Of a DNA stretch of 64,000 nt, positions 25,119 to 33,132 are shown piece by piece. A program made the translations under genes and the position numbers. The notes under the pieces were generated by a model. It worked only from the letters and a program-made list of their open reading frames with translations, was not told the DNA's origin and ran no database searches. Location of the stretch: positions 682,429 through 746,428 of the forward strand of contig NZ_PQBZ01000034.1 in the NCBI RefSeq assembly GCF_002964665.1. Reading direction: 5' to 3'. Each line of letters starts with the position of its first letter. The first letter of the stretch is position 1. The DNA comes from Pseudoalteromonas sp. T1lg23B. GTDB lineage: Bacteria > Pseudomonadota > Gammaproteobacteria > Enterobacterales > Alteromonadaceae.

Positions 25119-25484
25119 ATGGAAGAGCGTAGAAAGTTTACACGAGTGCTATTTTCAACACCTGCGTTATTAATGACAGCAAGTGGCGACTATCATTGTC
25201 AGTTGCTTGATTTATCACTTAAGGGAGCCTTGGTTACGCTGCCAAAGGGTTATGTACCCCTCAAAGACGAACTGGCCAGTATAAAAGTTGCCTTGCCAGA
25301 TAGTGACATTGTCATCTCTATGGAAGTAGAAGTCAGACACGTTGAACATGATCATTTAGGTTTACACTGTAGCCAGATTGACTTAGATAGCGTCACACAC
25401 CTCAAACGTCTTATACAGCTTAATGTTGGTGATGAAAATGTGCTTCATAGAGAACTCACTCAGTTGATACACCTGCCTGAATAA
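25119..25484 (+). CDS. PilZ-domain protein (c-di-GMP receptor)
   Basis: A 121-residue single-domain PilZ protein. Both parts of the c-di-GMP binding signature are present: RxxxR at R5-R9 (RKFTR) and D/N-x-S-x-x-G at D31-G36 (DLSLKG). Proteins of this kind bind c-di-GMP and change the activity of a partner, often in motility, adhesion or polysaccharide export. The partner cannot be told from the neighbours. The window also encodes a diguanylate cyclase (40034-41059), which would make the ligand, though they are not linked. The start has GGAG upstream. Confidence 0.9.
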   Translation: MEERRKFTRVLFSTPALLMTASGDYHCQLLDLSLKGALVTLPKGYVPLKDELASIKVALPDSDIVISMEVEVRHVEHDHLGLHCSQIDLDSVTHLKRLIQLNVGDENVLHRELTQLIHLPE

Positions 25485-25665
25485 TCGCTCTGGAGCGAAT
25501 GAGCGAGCACTATCACACTTTATTAATGTCCCATATTTACTGCTCTAGGGCGGTCAATTGTGCTTTTCTCAGCAAAAAGGATGATAAATTTTACCACCTC
25601 CATATTTCGTCCACTTTGTTTCATTATTCTAAACGAACTTAATAACAACCCATCAGCAAATTAAA

Positions 25666-26094
25666 ATGGTAAATAGAACAATGAGAGAGCTTAGGCTACA
25701 AATTAATGTGACCTTCTACGCAACAGTGGCTATTATGGTGATGAGTCTACTAACGATCTCGCTATTTGTCACAAAAGGTCACAACGACAGCTTACTAAAA
25801 AGCGCAATGATTTTATCTTTTATCCTAATTGGCGCAATTAACTTAAACTTACTAATGACACTTTCAGGAAAGCGTCATGCGAGTATGTGTGTCAATGGCT
25901 TGTACTATACCTCGACGTTTGGTCGCCATGTATACATTCCTGTTGAGGGAATAACACATATTCAGGTTCGCAAACTTTGTGGGATTAAAATTACTAAGGT
26001 TTCGACCATAGAAGGTAACGTACACTTCTTAACTATGCAGTTTTCTAACAATCAAGAAAACAAACTAAGAAAGTTCGGTTATCTGGCGCAGTAG
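25666..26094 (+). CDS. Small membrane protein of unknown function
   Basis: A 142-residue protein with two hydrophobic segments, about residues 16-37 (VTFYATVAIMVMSLLTISLF) and about 46-65 (AMILSFILIGAINLNLLM), then a soluble C-terminal part of about 75 residues with strand-like segments. The layout of two helices and a PH-like beta domain is seen in several small bacterial envelope proteins, but no specific family is recognised. The start lacks a strong ribosome binding site; an internal ATG at residue 6 is possible. It stands alone between ettA/PilZ and the M14 gene. Confidence 0.65.
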   Translation: MVNRTMRELRLQINVTFYATVAIMVMSLLTISLFVTKGHNDSLLKSAMILSFILIGAINLNLLMTLSGKRHASMCVNGLYYTSTFGRHVYIPVEGITHIQVRKLCGIKITKVSTIEGNVHFLTMQFSNNQENKLRKFGYLAQ

Positions 26095-26153
26095 TTTGCG
26101 CTCAACAAATAAAGTACTTAGGATTGGGTTTTGTTCTCTTATTTGAGGCTCTT

Positions 26154-27071
26154 ATGTCAAAACCCTATCCTATTGGTGAAGCTAATCAACCTTGGCAAGC
26201 GCACCATAAACAGCAGTGGCTCGCTCAGCAACAAATAAAACGCAGTTATGCCGATGATGTTGTAACGAGGATCCAACACTTATCAGATGCATTTTCTATT
26301 GTCGAATATGGCGTTTTAGAATATGACCATCACACCTACCCTCTATTCGCCATTAAAAGCAAAAGCTGGCAAGAGCATAAGCCTACAATATTAGTTACAG
26401 GTGGCGTACATGGTTATGAAACAAGTGGCGTACATGGCGCGTTAGCCTTCGCACAGCATGACGCACAGCAATACGAAAAACACTTTAACGTCATAGTATT
26501 ACCGTGTATTAGCCCATGGGGATATGAAACAATTAACCGCTGGAACCCCGATGCGATAGACCCGAACCGCTCATTCTATGCAAATTCGCCAGCTCGCGAA
26601 TCCCGCTTTGCGATGGACTTCATTCAAGCGCACAACCACAACATCCTCTGTCACGTTGACTTGCATGAAACAACCGACACTGATAACAGTGAATTTAGGC
26701 CTGCGCTCGCAGCACGAGATGGTGTGCAAAATCATAACTGGAATATTCCAGATGGGTTCTATTTGGTTGGACATACACAAAAGCCACAGCCTGACTTCCA
26801 AACAGCAATTATTAACAATGTGGCTAAAGTGACACAAATTGCACCTGCGGACGATGAAGGTAAGCTTATCGGCGTGCCATTAGAGCAGTTTGGCGTTATT
26901 AATTATGATGGTACTGCGCTGGGTTTGTGTATGGGCATGACCGACGCACCTTATGTGACAACCACTGAGGTCTACCCTGATGGGCGCTCGGCAACCCCAC
27001 AAAACTGCATTGATGGCCAAGTTGCAGCGGTAAAAGGCGCGTTAGACTACCTAATTGAACTCAACGCCTAG
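26154..27071 (+). CDS. M14-family metallopeptidase/desuccinylase-like protein
   Basis: A 305-residue cytosolic zinc hydrolase of the M14 carboxypeptidase/succinylglutamate desuccinylase fold. The zinc set is visible as H86-x-x-E89 in GGVHGYE and H167 in HVDLHE, with DPNRSF at 136-141 supplying the substrate-binding Asn-Arg, and TTEVYPD near 280 supplying the likely catalytic Glu. The ATG at 26154 is used because TTTGAGG precedes it; the upstream TTG at 26124 is less likely. The substrate is not known. A long hairpin follows the gene. Confidence 0.8.
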   Translation: MSKPYPIGEANQPWQAHHKQQWLAQQQIKRSYADDVVTRIQHLSDAFSIVEYGVLEYDHHTYPLFAIKSKSWQEHKPTILVTGGVHGYETSGVHGALAFAQHDAQQYEKHFNVIVLPCISPWGYETINRWNPDAIDPNRSFYANSPARESRFAMDFIQAHNHNILCHVDLHETTDTDNSEFRPALAARDGVQNHNWNIPDGFYLVGHTQKPQPDFQTAIINNVAKVTQIAPADDEGKLIGVPLEQFGVINYDGTALGLCMGMTDAPYVTTTEVYPDGRSATPQNCIDGQVAAVKGALDYLIELNA

Positions 27072-27084
27072 CAAGTTACTGCTA

Positions 27085-27120
27085 AACGGGTGCGCTGGCC
27101 CACCAGCGAGCCCGTTGTTT
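27085..27120 (+). terminator. Strong hairpin between convergent genes, probable terminator
   Basis: AACGGG-tg-CGCTGG, loop CCCA, CCAGCG-ag-CCCGTT, then GTTTC. The stem has 12 paired positions with one internal 2x2 loop. The U-run is weak, so termination of the M14 gene is likely rather than certain. Confidence 0.5.
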
Positions 27121-27131
27121 CATGGTGCTGA

Positions 27132-27722
27132 TTACGCCGACATTTCTTCATGTTCGTGAATAATGGCAAATATTTCTTTAAATGAATGAGCTTTCTGAAA
27201 TATATTGACGGGTATATGGAGTGCCTTTGCGATATCACTGGCCGAGATCATCCCCCGTAATCCCCCATCCTGGCCCACTAATAGCACGTGCTGCTGCCCT
27301 ATTTCTTTGAGCGTTTCAAGAATGTCACCAATTTTTGCCTCTTCAATCGCACTATATGGCAGTGCATGTAAATCAGCTTTACTTGTCATCACATCTTCAA
27401 CGGTTAGGTCACTTCTGGATTGACTGCGTTTTTGCGCGACACTCAACACTTTTCGGCCTGTCAAATCACGAGAATTAACAACACCCAAAAACGTATCATC
27501 ATGATCTATAACTAACTTTGAACGGACATGTCCATTGATCATCATGTACAACGCATGATCAATATCAACATCCTTTAAGATCACTTGTGGCGCTCTGCGA
27601 GTAAAATCTGTCACCACATTTTCTGCACTGGAGTCCAATGTTAAACGCTCACAATCAATGTAGTCGCAAAAGTTATACACACCCGCCAACTTTACCGTAT
27701 TCATTTTTCTGAACTCGCCCAT
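27132..27722 (-). CDS. CBS-pair domain protein
   Basis: A 196-residue protein with two CBS motifs, about residues 40-100 (APQVILKDVDIDHALYMM ... GVVNSRDLTGRKVL) and about 110-180 (TVEDVMTSKADLHALPYSAI ... GMISASDIAKALHI). Such a pair usually binds adenosine nucleotides and acts as a regulatory energy sensor. No catalytic domain is attached, so it works alone or through a partner. The ATG at 27722 has a GAGGG site. It converges with the M14 gene. Confidence 0.88.
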   Translation of the reverse strand: MGEFRKMNTVKLAGVYNFCDYIDCERLTLDSSAENVVTDFTRRAPQVILKDVDIDHALYMMINGHVRSKLVIDHDDTFLGVVNSRDLTGRKVLSVAQKRSQSRSDLTVEDVMTSKADLHALPYSAIEEAKIGDILETLKEIGQQHVLLVGQDGGLRGMISASDIAKALHIPVNIFQKAHSFKEIFAIIHEHEEMSA

Positions 27723-27831
27723 TTTACCCTCGCAAATGACAAGCCAAATTGTGTTTTAAAATATGGTCTACTCTGCAATAATGCGCAAGACGGGATTAAG
27801 GTGCGTATGTAATACCGTGTAATTGGCGAGC

Positions 27832-28047
27832 ATGCCTAAATTCTCTAAACTACTTAATGTAAAGATTAAAATAAATGTTTGGCCAATAATTTTTAACTCT
27901 CTAAAAGTAACTGACGTTGATTTTTTTTCACAAGGGTTTGAAGTTGTTTCTGCTATGTTACAACCTGTCACGGAACCCGTTGAAGTAACCAAAATTCAAG
28001 TTAAAGGGACTTTAGTATTGGTAAATGACGCAGTTAAAATGAAGTAG
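27832..28047 (+). CDS. Possible small protein of unknown function
   Basis: A 71-codon frame from ATG at 27832 (MPKFSKLLNVKIKINVWPII) to the stop at 28047, sitting alone in a 393-bp space upstream of the FHA gene. It has a beta-strand-like character without low-complexity sequence. The ribosome binding site (GGCGAG) is weak and codon evidence is limited. The opposite strand also has an open frame (27768-27992), so this may be chance. Kept as a low-confidence gene. Confidence 0.3.
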   Translation: MPKFSKLLNVKIKINVWPIIFNSLKVTDVDFFSQGFEVVSAMLQPVTEPVEVTKIQVKGTLVLVNDAVKMK

Positions 28048-28115
28048 GAATCTGAGCTTTTTAGACTAGTGTCGCGCTTAATGACAACAGTAAATGTTAA
28101 TGTAAGGACATATTC

Positions 28116-29072
28116 ATGGCTTATCTTATTGATGAACAGAAACTCACAAAAATATATTTGAAAAGCTATCATACGATCGGCCGTTACAAATTTAATGTCG
28201 ATACACTGATTGACCAGCCTGGTGTTTCACGTCATCACGCTATTATTGAACTTGCGCAAGGCAAGTGGCTCATTAGAGACGTGAGCACCAACGGAATTTG
28301 GCTCAACGATAAAAAAATTGATAAAAACCTTCCTTATCAATTATCTGAAAACGATAAGCTGGACTTTGCAGCCCCCGGACAAAACTCATTTGTTGTTGGT
28401 AACTTAAACGCTGAATGCCAATACTTAGTATCTCAATCCGATAACCAGCAGGTTATTGAAGTCTCAGATCAATTGCTGCTTCCTGATGAAGAAAATCCAA
28501 CCCACATTATCTACTTTGATAAAATGCTTAACTATTGGTTTTTAGAAGATCTTAACAACAATGATCGTCAAGCACTTATTGACGGTGGTTTGGTCAGCAT
28601 CTTCAATAATCAGTGGGTATTTTATTCGGCGGGTGCAGCACCAATGACAAAGCACCTAGACAGTCAGCCCATTGTAAAACCGTGCGGTTTATCCTTTTCA
28701 GTGAGTCAGGACGAAGAAGCAACACAACTGTCCGTTACACTTAACGGAAATATGATTGATTTGGGTGTTCGTAGCCACCATTATTTATTATTGCTGTTGG
28801 CACGCCTTCGCATACAAGATAAAGACGATGGTGTAGAGTTAGACCAACAAGGTTGGATCTATCGAGAAGATCTAATTAAAGCGTTAGGCGTACAGATGAA
28901 TCATATGAATATTATGGTTCACCGAGCTCGCAAGCAATTGACTGATGCCGGAGGAGAGGACTTTCCAGAGCTTGGTTACCTGATTGAAACAAATAACGGT
29001 AAATTACGCTTAAACAGTCAAGATATTACCATCATCAAAGGTCACAAACTTGAGACTCGAATCTCTTTATAA
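28116..29072 (+). CDS. FHA-domain protein with C-terminal DNA-binding-like region
   Basis: A 318-residue protein. Residues about 18-95 form an FHA phosphothreonine-binding domain: GR at 22-23, SRHH at 38-41 and STNG at 57-60 are the conserved recognition loop residues. Residues about 205-300 look like a winged helix: ATQLSVTLNGNMIDLG, then helices up to YREDLIKALG and MNIMVHRARKQL, then a GYLIETNNGKLRL wing, similar to OmpR/SARP-type effector domains. It may link protein phosphorylation to transcription. No kinase gene is nearby. TAAGGA precedes the ATG. Confidence 0.78.
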   Translation: MAYLIDEQKLTKIYLKSYHTIGRYKFNVDTLIDQPGVSRHHAIIELAQGKWLIRDVSTNGIWLNDKKIDKNLPYQLSENDKLDFAAPGQNSFVVGNLNAECQYLVSQSDNQQVIEVSDQLLLPDEENPTHIIYFDKMLNYWFLEDLNNNDRQALIDGGLVSIFNNQWVFYSAGAAPMTKHLDSQPIVKPCGLSFSVSQDEEATQLSVTLNGNMIDLGVRSHHYLLLLLARLRIQDKDDGVELDQQGWIYREDLIKALGVQMNHMNIMVHRARKQLTDAGGEDFPELGYLIETNNGKLRLNSQDITIIKGHKLETRISL

Positions 29073-29081
29073 ATGAAATAG

Positions 29082-29115
29082 GTAGACTGAGTTTTTTGCT
29101 CGGTCTACTTCTGTT
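29082..29115 (+). terminator. Terminator-like hairpin between convergent genes
   Basis: GTAGACTGAG (29082-29091) pairs with CTCGGTCTAC (29099-29108) with one wobble pair around a T-rich loop, then TTCTGTT. It lies directly after the FHA gene. Confidence 0.5.
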
Positions 29116-29623
29116 AACGATATTCACCAGCTTGAGAGACAATCGTTTGCTCCAGCGACTTACATAGCCCCATCAAGAACAGCAACTCAACAACCACGAA
29201 CAATGGACCCGTCACTAAGCCTCTTAAGTCATCAAGGAATGCTGGTTTTTTACCTTCATAGTAATGTCCGATAAACTGAATCACCCACCCTACTAAAAGT
29301 AGCGCAATGCCAGCAATATAGTACCAAACATAGTCCATTGGCCAGCTATGATAGATACTTTTCGCACCCGTGTAAGACAAGGCTAAAAGTAGCGACATTA
29401 ATGCCCCCAAGCGAAAATCTAAGCATAGATAATATATGCTCAAAATCACCGCAATAAACAAAGCTGGGGTCAGCATTAGGGTACTAAGCTGAGTAATTGG
29501 GACGTATAGGAGCAAAGCAACAGCAAAGACAATAAGGGGAATACCCAAAAAATGTGTGGCGATATTACGTCTATCACGGTGATATCTAGCATAGGTGACT
29601 AATTGTTGTTCTAACGTTTGCAT
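29114..29623 (-). CDS. DUF962/Mpo1-like membrane protein
   Basis: A 169-residue integral membrane protein with four hydrophobic segments (about 25-42, 50-70, 75-100, 105-125). The N-terminal YARYHRDRRNIATHFLGIPL with its spaced histidines, and the later FIGHYYEGKKPA, are the signature of the DUF962 (YGL010w/Mpo1) family. The yeast member is a dioxygenase in fatty acid alpha-oxidation; activity here is not proven. The ATG at 29623 is preferred to the TTG at 29635. It converges with the FHA gene. Confidence 0.85.
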   Translation of the reverse strand: MQTLEQQLVTYARYHRDRRNIATHFLGIPLIVFAVALLLYVPITQLSTLMLTPALFIAVILSIYYLCLDFRLGALMSLLLALSYTGAKSIYHSWPMDYVWYYIAGIALLLVGWVIQFIGHYYEGKKPAFLDDLRGLVTGPLFVVVELLFLMGLCKSLEQTIVSQAGEYR

Positions 29624-29777
29624 CGCGACCGCCAAATTAAAGTATTTACTTTAACCTGTTAAACCACATTGGCTAAATTTTGTCAATTTCGACCTTTATC
29701 TCAAAGCAATGGAATAAGCGTTCTGACTAAGTTAGGCTAGCCAAAAGATAATAAGAAACTAAAAAAGGACGTCTTTC

Positions 29778-31067
29778 ATGCGTATTCTCACGGTATTGGC
29801 AACTTGCCTCAGCTTACCTCTTAGCTTCATCAGTGCGGCCAACTCAGATACTTCCGCCACTATTGAACAAGTGAATCAAAAGGTGATTGAGTGGCGTCGT
29901 CACCTTCATCAGTATCCAGAACTAAGTAATAGAGAATTTAAAACCGCAAAGTATATCGCTGAGAATCTACGCGCGCTTGGCCTTGAAGTAGAAACGGGTA
30001 TTGCACACACAGGAGTGGTGGCTAAACTGGTTGGTGGCAAACCTGGCCCGCTGGTGGCACTACGTGCAGATATGGATGCACTGCCAGTTACTGAACAAGT
30101 CGACCTGCCTTTTGCCTCAAAGCAAACTACACAATACAGAGGCACTGAAGTTGGCGTCATGCATGCGTGTGGCCATGACACCCATGTGGCTATGCTGATG
30201 GGCGCTGCGGCGGTATTAAAGCAACATCAGGCACAACTTGCAGGCTCAGTGTTGTTTATCTTTCAGCCAGCAGAAGAAGGCGCACCGGATGGTGAAGAGG
30301 GTGGCGCAGAACTAATGCTCAAAGAAGGTTTATTTGCTAAGCAAAAGCCAGAAGCTATTTTTGGCCTGCACTCTACAAGCCATTTAAAAGTAGGCCAGAT
30401 TGGTTACCGCAGTGGCCCAATGATGGCCAGTGAAGACTCATTTGCAATTACTGTCAAAGGTAAACAAACCCATGGCTCAAGGCCATGGAACGGTGTTGAC
30501 CCGATAGTCACTGCTGCACAAATTATTATGTCTGCACAAACCATTGCATCGCGACAAATAGATGTCACCAAAGCCCCGTCGGTGTTGTCTTTTGGTGCAA
30601 TTAATGGCGGCATACGTTCGAATATCATTCCGGAACAAGTCGAACTGATTGGCACCATAAGAAGTTTTGATCAAACTATGCGCGCAGATATCAAGACCCG
30701 CTTGCAAAGCACAGCATCACTGATTGCTGAGTCTGCCGGCGCGCACGCTGTCACACATATCGATGCCGGCTATCCGGTCACCATTAATGACCCCGCTCTC
30801 ACACAAAAAATGCTACCAACGCTTGAGGGCATTGTTGGTAAAGACAACCTTAAAGAGTTGAGTTTGATCACCGGTGCTGAAGATTTCTCATATTACGCCC
30901 TACAAACCCCTGGCTTATTTTTGATGCTTGGGGTCACGCCCAAGGATAAACCTCTGAGCGAGGCTGCCAGTAATCATTCCCCTAAATTTTACGTCGACGA
31001 AAGCGCACTGGCGGTTGGCGTATCAACCCTGACGAGTTTAGTACAAGATTACACGAGCAATCACTAA
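29778..31067 (+). CDS. Secreted M20D amidohydrolase
   Basis: A 429-residue M20D-family metalloamidase (hippurate hydrolase/IAA-amino acid hydrolase type) with an N-terminal signal peptide (residues 1 to about 21, ending ISAANS), so it acts outside the cytoplasm. Metal-binding landmarks are RADMDALP at 96-103, HACGHDTH at 129-136 with C131, H133 and D134, and the E166-E167 pair in QPAEEGAP. The second ligand site near the end is GAEDFSYY. It cleaves N-acyl amino acids or similar amides; the substrate is unknown. AAAGGA precedes the ATG. Confidence 0.88.
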   Translation: MRILTVLATCLSLPLSFISAANSDTSATIEQVNQKVIEWRRHLHQYPELSNREFKTAKYIAENLRALGLEVETGIAHTGVVAKLVGGKPGPLVALRADMDALPVTEQVDLPFASKQTTQYRGTEVGVMHACGHDTHVAMLMGAAAVLKQHQAQLAGSVLFIFQPAEEGAPDGEEGGAELMLKEGLFAKQKPEAIFGLHSTSHLKVGQIGYRSGPMMASEDSFAITVKGKQTHGSRPWNGVDPIVTAAQIIMSAQTIASRQIDVTKAPSVLSFGAINGGIRSNIIPEQVELIGTIRSFDQTMRADIKTRLQSTASLIAESAGAHAVTHIDAGYPVTINDPALTQKMLPTLEGIVGKDNLKELSLITGAEDFSYYALQTPGLFLMLGVTPKDKPLSEAASNHSPKFYVDESALAVGVSTLTSLVQDYTSNH

Positions 31068-31077
31068 GCCTATAATG

Positions 31078-31106
31078 AAAAAGCCGCCACAGGTTATTGT
31101 GGCGGC
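31078..31106 (-). terminator. Intrinsic terminator of the recCBD operon
   Basis: On the minus strand GCCGCCAC and GTGGCGGC form a perfect 8-bp stem around an 8-base loop, followed by five Us. It lies about 120 bp after the recD stop. Confidence 0.8.
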
Positions 31107-31227
31107 GTGCTGACCACTGGGCAGTGGAGTACTTAGGGAAGGTAAGTATTTGTCACAGGTTCAATGTGCAAAACTTACCTTAAAACTATAGAGTAGTTTA
31201 CAAAAAATTCAACACAACACCAACTTG

Positions 31228-33132
31228 TTAATTTCTCATTAACCTTTCTCTCAATCCTGAACATCTTGATACGGATCGAGCCATGGCATTGAATAACACT
31301 TGTTCTTGCGCAACCAGCTCGAAATATTGCTTAGCTCTTGTTATTCCTGTGTAGAGTAACTGTCTATTAATACCTACAGAAGCGCGCTGCACCGGAGGTA
31401 AGAGCATTGCGGTATGTGCAAACTCTGATCCTTGGGATTTATGTATGGTCATCGCATAGACACTTTCGTGTCTTGGTAAACGTGCTGGATAAAATGAACG
31501 TAAGTTCCCTTGCTCATCAATAAACGTTGCCTTGAGCTGCATTTGCTCATCGACAAGCAAAATACCTATGTCACCGTTAAACAACTTTAGCTGATAGTCA
31601 TTCTCTACGACCATAATAGGTTGGCCAGCATAATGACGAGTCAGCGGCTGAATCAAATTTTTTGCGTAAAGCGCCTGCTCTATACGCTTATTTAGCTGCT
31701 CAACTCCATAGGGGCCCTCTCTTAATGCTGCTAATAGCTGATACTCTAAGAAAGCATGATGTATTTCTTGTACGGATGCACCGTTATGCATAAGCGTTAA
31801 GTAACGACTGTAGTGCTGTGCTACACGCTGAATCAAGCTTTGATACTGCTCGTTGTTTAAAGGTCTCACCGCGATATCTTCAAAGCCATTTTGTAGGGTT
31901 TGGGCGAGCAATTTACGATCATTGGTATTCACGGCCAATGCAAGTTGGCCAATGCCACTTTGACTGTCAAAACGGTGACTTTTTTGCAAAAATGCCACAC
32001 TGTCTGTTAATACAAAATCACTTTCCTGCCCTACTAACTTTGGTTGCGAGGCAAAGCAAAGACGATTTAAACGCTCACACAAAGTCTGGCTGTAACGAGG
32101 TATGGCTCCCAACGTCAACTCCTGACACAAGTCACTCAGTACACTGCCAGTATCTACCGATGCAAGCTGGTCTTTATCTCCGAGCAAAATAAGTCGGGCA
32201 TGGCTTGGCAGCGCCTGTACCAACTTAGCAAGTAAGGATAGGTCGACCATGGAAGCCTCATCGATGATCAGCAAATCAAGATGCAGTGGATCATGCTGAT
32301 TATGACGATATTGGTTGCTTTGCGGAATTACGCCCAACAAGCGATGAATGGTTTGTGCGTGATCTGGGATCAGTTCACTTAGCTGTGTATCGAGTCCAAG
32401 CTTGGCCTTGGCTCCGAGTATCGATTCACTTAGCCGAGCGGCGGCTTTACCAGTGGGTGCTACCAGTTTTATGGTCAATGGTGCCTTGATATAAAGCGAC
32501 TGTAAAATAGCCAATAGCTTAGTCACCGTTGTCGTTTTACCTGTACCGGGGCCTCCGGTGATCACACAAAATCCTCTCGTTGCAGCCATAGCACAAGCGA
32601 CTTTTTGCCAATCAAGTGTTTCTGTATTCTGATTATTCTGAGTTGGAAAGTACTCATCTAGCAAAGCGCTCAAGCGACTTTCATCCACCACTAAGTGTTG
32701 ATTTTGCATAGCCAAGAAGCGCTCTGCTAAAAGCGCTTCATAGTTTGCCAAACGCGACAAATACAGTCTTTGCGCAAATAGTGTCAGTGGCTTATCTTCA
32801 CCTACCGCTGGGTGTTGCTGCAACTTTTGCCAGACTTTATGAGGCAATTCCTCTTGCCAAGGCGCAGCACTGCCATGCTGGTAATGCGCCTGCATTGCAA
32901 ACGGGTCTTGCCAATTTACATCCTCAAATGCCAAGCAACTATGTTGTTGCTGCTCAGCTCTGAGTAACAGTAAAATGAGATAAAAGATATCATCAATAGA
33001 TTGTTTATTTAGCAATCTCGCTAATGCGACATCAGCGTGACGAATTCTCGACTCTTGTAGTAATAACTCGATGAACGCTTCATGATCAAAATTGTTTTGT
33101 ATCGTGTCGTCGAATAAGTCTAACTGGCTCAT
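31228..33132 (-). CDS. recD: Exodeoxyribonuclease V alpha chain RecD
   Basis: A 634-residue superfamily 1 helicase, the 5'-to-3' motor of the RecBCD recombination nuclease. Walker A is GGPGTGKT at 193-200; IIDEASMVD is the Walker B region, LLGDKDQLASV is motif III, and the C-terminal AMTIHKSQGSEF is motif V. The length is that of RecD. Its ATG overlaps the recB stop as ATGA, so the two are coupled; it is the last gene of recC-recB-recD. Confidence 0.96.
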   Translation of the reverse strand: MSQLDLFDDTIQNNFDHEAFIELLLQESRIRHADVALARLLNKQSIDDIFYLILLLLRAEQQQHSCLAFEDVNWQDPFAMQAHYQHGSAAPWQEELPHKVWQKLQQHPAVGEDKPLTLFAQRLYLSRLANYEALLAERFLAMQNQHLVVDESRLSALLDEYFPTQNNQNTETLDWQKVACAMAATRGFCVITGGPGTGKTTTVTKLLAILQSLYIKAPLTIKLVAPTGKAAARLSESILGAKAKLGLDTQLSELIPDHAQTIHRLLGVIPQSNQYRHNQHDPLHLDLLIIDEASMVDLSLLAKLVQALPSHARLILLGDKDQLASVDTGSVLSDLCQELTLGAIPRYSQTLCERLNRLCFASQPKLVGQESDFVLTDSVAFLQKSHRFDSQSGIGQLALAVNTNDRKLLAQTLQNGFEDIAVRPLNNEQYQSLIQRVAQHYSRYLTLMHNGASVQEIHHAFLEYQLLAALREGPYGVEQLNKRIEQALYAKNLIQPLTRHYAGQPIMVVENDYQLKLFNGDIGILLVDEQMQLKATFIDEQGNLRSFYPARLPRHESVYAMTIHKSQGSEFAHTAMLLPPVQRASVGINRQLLYTGITRAKQYFELVAQEQVLFNAMARSVSRCSGLRERLMRN

